Below the pieces are notes generated by a model that ran no database searches, was not told the DNA's origin, and saw only the letters and a list, made by a program, of their open reading frames with translations. This document shows, piece after piece, positions 59,300 through 64,000 of a stretch of DNA of 64,000 nt. Positions within the stretch are counted from its first letter, which is position 1; every line of letters begins with the position of its first letter. The position numbers were made by a program, and so were the translations under genes. Source of the stretch: Laccaria trichodermophora (Eukaryota > Basidiomycota > Agaricomycetes > Agaricales > Hydnangiaceae); contig JACTVC010000003.1 in assembly GCA_018417955.1 (NCBI GenBank), forward strand, positions 1,302,001 through 1,366,000. Direction: 5' to 3'.

Positions 59300-62200
59300 A
59301 TGGCAGCAGCTGTCTTGCAGAGTGCTAAAGTTCATATGCCCAACCCTTTCCAAAGGGTTACCTCTAATCCACCACCCGAACCCTCTTCCTCTCGTTATCC
59401 ACAGCGTTCGTCCTCGCCAGACGTATTTAGTTCGACCTCGACCACCTCCGAGGCACCTTCTAGGTCATTCCATCGCATTCGTTTAACTTTAGAACAAGGC
59501 TTGCGAACTGCGACTCGGTCAAAGAAACTCCCTCCGCCATTGCCCGTCGATGTATCCACGAATGTTTCTACCAAGGCGAACAAAGGCAAGGAGAAAGAGA
59601 CAAACCCTAATGATATGCCAAAGATGTTGAACAAGGTAACATTCCGCCGGGCTGGTCGGGATTCCCTTACGTCCTCATCTGCGACTCCCGTGGTCGGTGC
59701 CGGCGAAAAGGTCAGGCAAGCAGGTTTGACAAGCTTTGTCACTCCATCTATGCGCCAGGCATCCAGGTCGTCACCTGCCTTACATTTGTCTTCCCAAGCA
59801 TTGCCATCACCCAAGTCACAATCAGTGGTGCCTGCATCATCATCCTCTGGAGCCGAGGCACTAGCAACCCCAGCACGGCAACGCATACGGAGAACTACCT
59901 TGCAACCTCAGCCTCGAGAGACAGACGGCCCTTCGTCGTCGTCGGCAATCGCGTCTCCTGGAGGATCCAGAGGGAATGCTTCTCGACATCGGTCTACAAA
60001 ATCAAATCCGCCCCCAATACCAGCCTCTCCTTCGACCACAACGCTTCCTACCCGTAAGCGAGACTCTCTGCCTGATATACCAACGGTGTCAAGGAAGAAT
60101 ATTCCGAGCCCCCCTACTAGCCCCACATCATATTCTACCTCTCGCACATCGCTCACATCCACTCCTTCCAGAACAAATACCACAAGTCCTGTGGCTGGTC
60201 GCGCTTCAACTCCTATTCGTGCGCGTTCTCCATCCAACCAGATATCTGCAGTCACTCCTTCGAAATACCCAGTTTCTATGTCTACCTCCCATCTCCCGTT
60301 GTCGTCAAGTCCACGAAATTCTCCACGGCGCGCGTCAATCGACTCAAAACGTAGAGCGTCAGGGGAGTCGGTTCGGAGGCCATCGATTGATAGACCTCGT
60401 GATTCCTCCATTGACATCAGGGCGGAATCTCCATCTCCCATCCGGCGGCGACCCACATCACCGGCCCAAAGATCATATGCTCAAAATCGACATTACAATA
60501 TTTCTTCGGGGTCATTGGTGCTTGCAATATCAAATCCTGAGCATAGAGAACTCATCCGCACGGCCACATCCATGCTTTGTAAGGAAATTGTGAAGCCACC
60601 ACATCACTTGAGTAGGACACAGTCAGGCATAAATGATTGGGAGGAGGTGGAAATTCGCACTCGGTCGCTTGCTCGACTTGAGAGAATCTGGACGAGTAAC
60701 CTAGGTGGGGCAGGTTCCGGCGGTTCATCGAACAGTGGTTCCGCGTCCAACAGCTTCAGTGTTTCTGGAGAGGAGAGAGAGAGACGTCTGTTCTGCGAAG
60801 CGCTGAAGGATGGTTTTGTACTGTGCCAGTGAGTGCCCTGATCTCCTTACGTTCACCGAAATTGATATTTGATCGTCTCAGGCTCATGAACAAATTGCGG
60901 TCAAGCTCTGTCGTACGTCCCGACCCCAAGGAGGACGGTTTTGCGCGGACTTCCAACGTGACGAAGTTCCTGGCAGCCTGTGCTTCGCACGGGCTTCCGA
61001 GCGAAGATCTTTTTCAACGCGACGATCTCATCGAAGGGTCGAGCGAGTCACTGGCACGGGTTGCGAAAACAATCATCGCCCTCATTAAGTTTGTTGATTC
61101 GCCTGCGCCTTCACGTTCGAAGTATCTCGCTGGACAAGGCAAGCCAGGCCCTTCGGGTCCGTACAGTCAGGGGACCGTCTCCCGAGCTTCCGCGTCGACT
61201 CCGAACCTCATAACCGCTCCTCCTCCCACCTCTCCTACACGAAAACGTTGGAGCCCTCCCACAGATCTCCCGACGGTGCGGTCCTACAGCCCAGAGGATG
61301 GGTCGATCAAAACACCCAAACTGAAGGTCGATTCACGCTCTGAAGCCAGTGTTGCTGATGGCGACATGGTAGTAATGGAGAAGCCTGTGCTTGTTCCCAA
61401 AATACTGCAGCCACCGCCCAGATCTCCATTAAGGAAGCGCTCAACAAAGCAGCTTGACGCTGGCGGCCTCTTCTCGTGGGCTAGGGCAGCTGCGTCGCCG
61501 CCACGCTCTTCGGTAGCTGACTCTACTCGTGCGTCAGTGGGGGATGCGTCAATCCAGGGGTCAATTACAGACGAACCCAATGTTAGGCAATCAATGGCTT
61601 CAACCGCTATCACGGAGTCTACTCTATCTACTGCGCTTTCAAGCGTCATGGACTTCGGACAAAGTAGCAGTGGTGGAAATAAATATAGCACAATCCGGAC
61701 TGTCACAACTGATCTTACCTCGGAAGCTCCGTCCATAACACGCACCGAGGGAAGCGCCATTGCGGATGATTTAGCTTGGAAACACACGATGGAGAATGTT
61801 GGCAAGTTCAGAGACAGGAAGTCGAGCGAGGTCCGCGCGGTTGATCTTTCGAGGGTGGCAGAAGAGACGGATGAGAGCGTATCTTCCAAGGGGCATGATA
61901 GAAATCGTAGAGATAAGGGAGAGAGGAGAGTTACGGAGCAGAGGAAACCAATTGAAAAGCCTGCTGTCCATCTTCGAAAGGGGAAGTGGCCTGATGACTT
62001 CATTGATGCCTTCCAGTCGCACAACCTTCCTCAGCATATCTCACCTTCCTTGGTTGATGAAGATCTACCATCTAAGTCCACGCCGATCTCCATACCCCCA
62101 CCTAGGAAACTTGCCATTGTGGGAGCCAACCGACGTACCGAGGGCTTGGAAACGCTTCATCAGCTTCCAAGGAGGCCAACACATCGCCCTCGGCACAGCA

Positions 62201-64000
62201 TCGATACACCAATCCTTACGCCAAAGGAATCGTTACTACGCCAGGATGTCGATAGCGCTAGCTCTTCTTCTGGAAGGATCATGCTTCGACGTCACAGTAC
62301 CAAGCCAGGTGTCACTCACCGTATTGGAACAAATACGCAGAGTAGTGCTGAAGACCAGAGTTCCCCCGATGCTACCCCTCTTGTACCATTCCCACGAACT
62401 GTGTCAGGCGAACGTGATAAACGTGCATACTCACCAGCTCTATCCCCTTCAGGTGGCGAGACGGCGGGAATCCATGAACGACCGCGCTTTGTACGGGGAC
62501 GCTTCCAGAGCGACGTCGAGGGTTCAAGCGCGCGGAGAAGCCCCCGCCCGAGTTCATATGATGAACTTGCCGTGCAACCTGTCCGATCTAGATTTGAGAG
62601 TATGATTAACCTTGGTGTAGCCTCAGGCACAGCCAGTGCGAGTGATCTGCTGTCTCGAGAATCTATGGATGGACGTCCGATCCGCATGACCCTGGTTGTA
62701 AGGGAAGATGGGAAGTTGCCCACACACTTCGTCAGTGGCATGCTTTTTTGTGATTAGCGTTTCCCCTAGCTGACTGGTTCCACAGCAATTAGGTAACTGC
62801 ATTGGTCGTGGTCAATTTGGCACTGTATATCGTGCTCTTAATCTGAACACTGGACAAATGGTAGCCGTCAAGCGCATACGACTAGAAGGCCTGAAGGAGG
62901 AGGAAGTAATGACGTTGATGAGAGAGGTTGATCTGGTTAAGAGCTTGTCGCATCCAAGCATTGTCAAGTATGAAGGTATGGCTCGTGACGACGACACCCT
63001 CAATATAGTTCTGGAGTAAGTCCACCAAATCAAAAATAAACTTCCTCTCTCACACTGATACTGAATGTTTGTTTAGATACGCCGAGAATGGCTCGCTTGG
63101 GCAAATCTTGAAGGCATTCGGTAAATTGAATGAGCGCCTTGTAGGAGGTTACGTCGTAAAAATCTTAGAAGGCCTGCATTATCTTCATACTAGTGATGTT
63201 GTCCACTGCGACCTCAAGGCTGCGAACATTTTGACGACCAAGAATGGCAATGTTAAGCTCTCCGATTTCGGCGTTTCTCTCAATCTTCGTGCGATGGAGC
63301 GAGAAATCAAGGATGTCGCGGGGACTCCCAACTGGATGGCACCGGAAGTTATTGAACTTAAAGGCGCCTCCACAAAGTCCGATATCTGGTCGCTAGGCTG
63401 TACCGTCATTGAATTATTGACAGGCCGTCCTCCCTACGCTGAAATTTCGAACAGCATGTCCGGTAAGCTTGTTTTCTCCATGTAGTGATGAGGTTATCTG
63501 ACACTTTCATTTAGTGATGTTCCGAATTGTGGAGGATGATATGCCTCCTGTTCCGGAGGGGTGCTCACCACTGCTTCAAGACTTCTTGACCAAATGCTTC
63601 CGGAAAGACCCCACTCAACGACCCAGCGCCGAAATGCTTTGCGAGCATCCATGGTTGAAGAATAATTGGGGGGCACTCAAGGTATTTGGGTCCTATATCA
63701 AGGTGTACCGTATTCATGATAGAGCGATGTTCCTAGGAGTTGCGTCCGCAAGACAGCATACCATTTCTACGGCGAGTTAGCACTGATTTGCAAAAATCTG
63801 ACGAACTTGCGCGGTATCTATCTCAAATTGAGATGCCAGACTTCTCACCATTGGAAGGTTTCGCCCGTAGTGATGTCGGCAAAATCTCGCCAATCGGACG
63901 TCGAACATCCAACGCATCAGTTAGGCCTCTTCCAGACAGCGACATATCATCACGGGACCATTCTTTTGTCAAAACGACATTCAGTAAACGTAGGTGCCTC
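59300..64000 (+). CDS. CDC15: Cdc15/Cdc7-type STE11-group kinase with N-terminal CH domain (3' end cut off by window edge)
   Basis: Kinase of the septation-initiation/mitotic-exit network. Exons checked for phase: 59300-60828, 60882-62730, 62786-63015, 63077-63462, 63515-63681 and 63737-63989, after which a GT donor begins an intron that leaves the window; at least 1,471 residues. The first 470 residues are Ser/Pro-rich. A calponin-homology-like domain spans about 480-600: [51 protein letters not shown] long disordered linker follows. The kinase begins at about residue 1127: [83 protein letters not shown] and [20 protein letters not shown]. The usual HRD arginine is Cys (HCD), a non-RD type. 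The start is the first ATG; ATG 59336 is an alternative. Confidence 0.92.

Noticed and set aside
59395..60456. Long minus-strand frames opposite the first kinase exon
   Set aside because: They are antisense to a phase-checked exon and have no recognisable domain.
61284..62024. A 246-codon minus-strand frame within the CDC15-type gene
   Set aside because: It is antisense to well-supported coding sequence and has no family features; Ser-rich codons often leave the opposite strand open.
61796..62605. A 269-codon open frame overlapping the CDC15-type kinase
   Set aside because: It lies on the same strand in another frame of a phase-checked coding exon whose own frame is longer and connects to CH and kinase domains.

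Overview
The window is nuclear DNA from a filamentous basidiomycete, most likely an agaric mushroom (Agaricomycetes). Genes are dense, lie on both strands, and are split by many introns of about 45-65 bp with GT-AG ends (a few GC-AG). The proteins fit this group: a DOPA 4,5-dioxygenase, a Ppo-type fatty-acid dioxygenase, a calponin-homology/STE11 kinase, agaric-type F-box proteins, and an APSES/ankyrin factor. All gene models were spliced by eye; for most of them the exon phases were checked base by base. I saw no bacterial-type features, rRNA, tRNA or CRISPR arrays.

Left part (1-20.2 kb): the 3' end of a DOPA dioxygenase gene; a 2.7-kb gene-poor stretch with a diverged direct repeat; an alpha/beta hydrolase; a short cystathionine beta-synthase; the 3055-residue ATM-type checkpoint kinase TEL1; and, convergent with it, a CRIB-containing PAK kinase.

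Middle part (20.2-32.4 kb) is the accessory region. It has two four-helix membrane-protein genes and a broken third copy, part of a roughly 1.2-kb segmental duplication. Between the two copies of that segment sits a gene for a Fic-domain (AMPylase-like) protein with a complete catalytic motif and a candidate autoinhibitory motif. Then come two tandem F-box genes separated by an element with terminal inverted repeats.

Right part (32.4-64 kb) is mostly core genes: epsilon-COP, MCM7, a Ppo dioxygenase whose P450-half heme cysteine is replaced by tyrosine, a YVC1-type vacuolar TRP channel, the cell-cycle factor MBP1, splicing factor PRP4, the NDR kinase CBK1, a BYE1-like PHD/TFIIS-M/SPOC protein, a small unrecognised gene, and a Cdc15/Cdc7-type kinase with an added CH domain that runs off the right edge.

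Several genes share themes: DNA replication and its checkpoint (TEL1, MCM7, MBP1), and polarity, septation and morphogenesis kinases (PAK, CBK1, CDC15). ACGCGT (MCB) boxes lie about 80 bp upstream of both TEL1 and MCM7, and MBP1, the expected binder, is in the same window.
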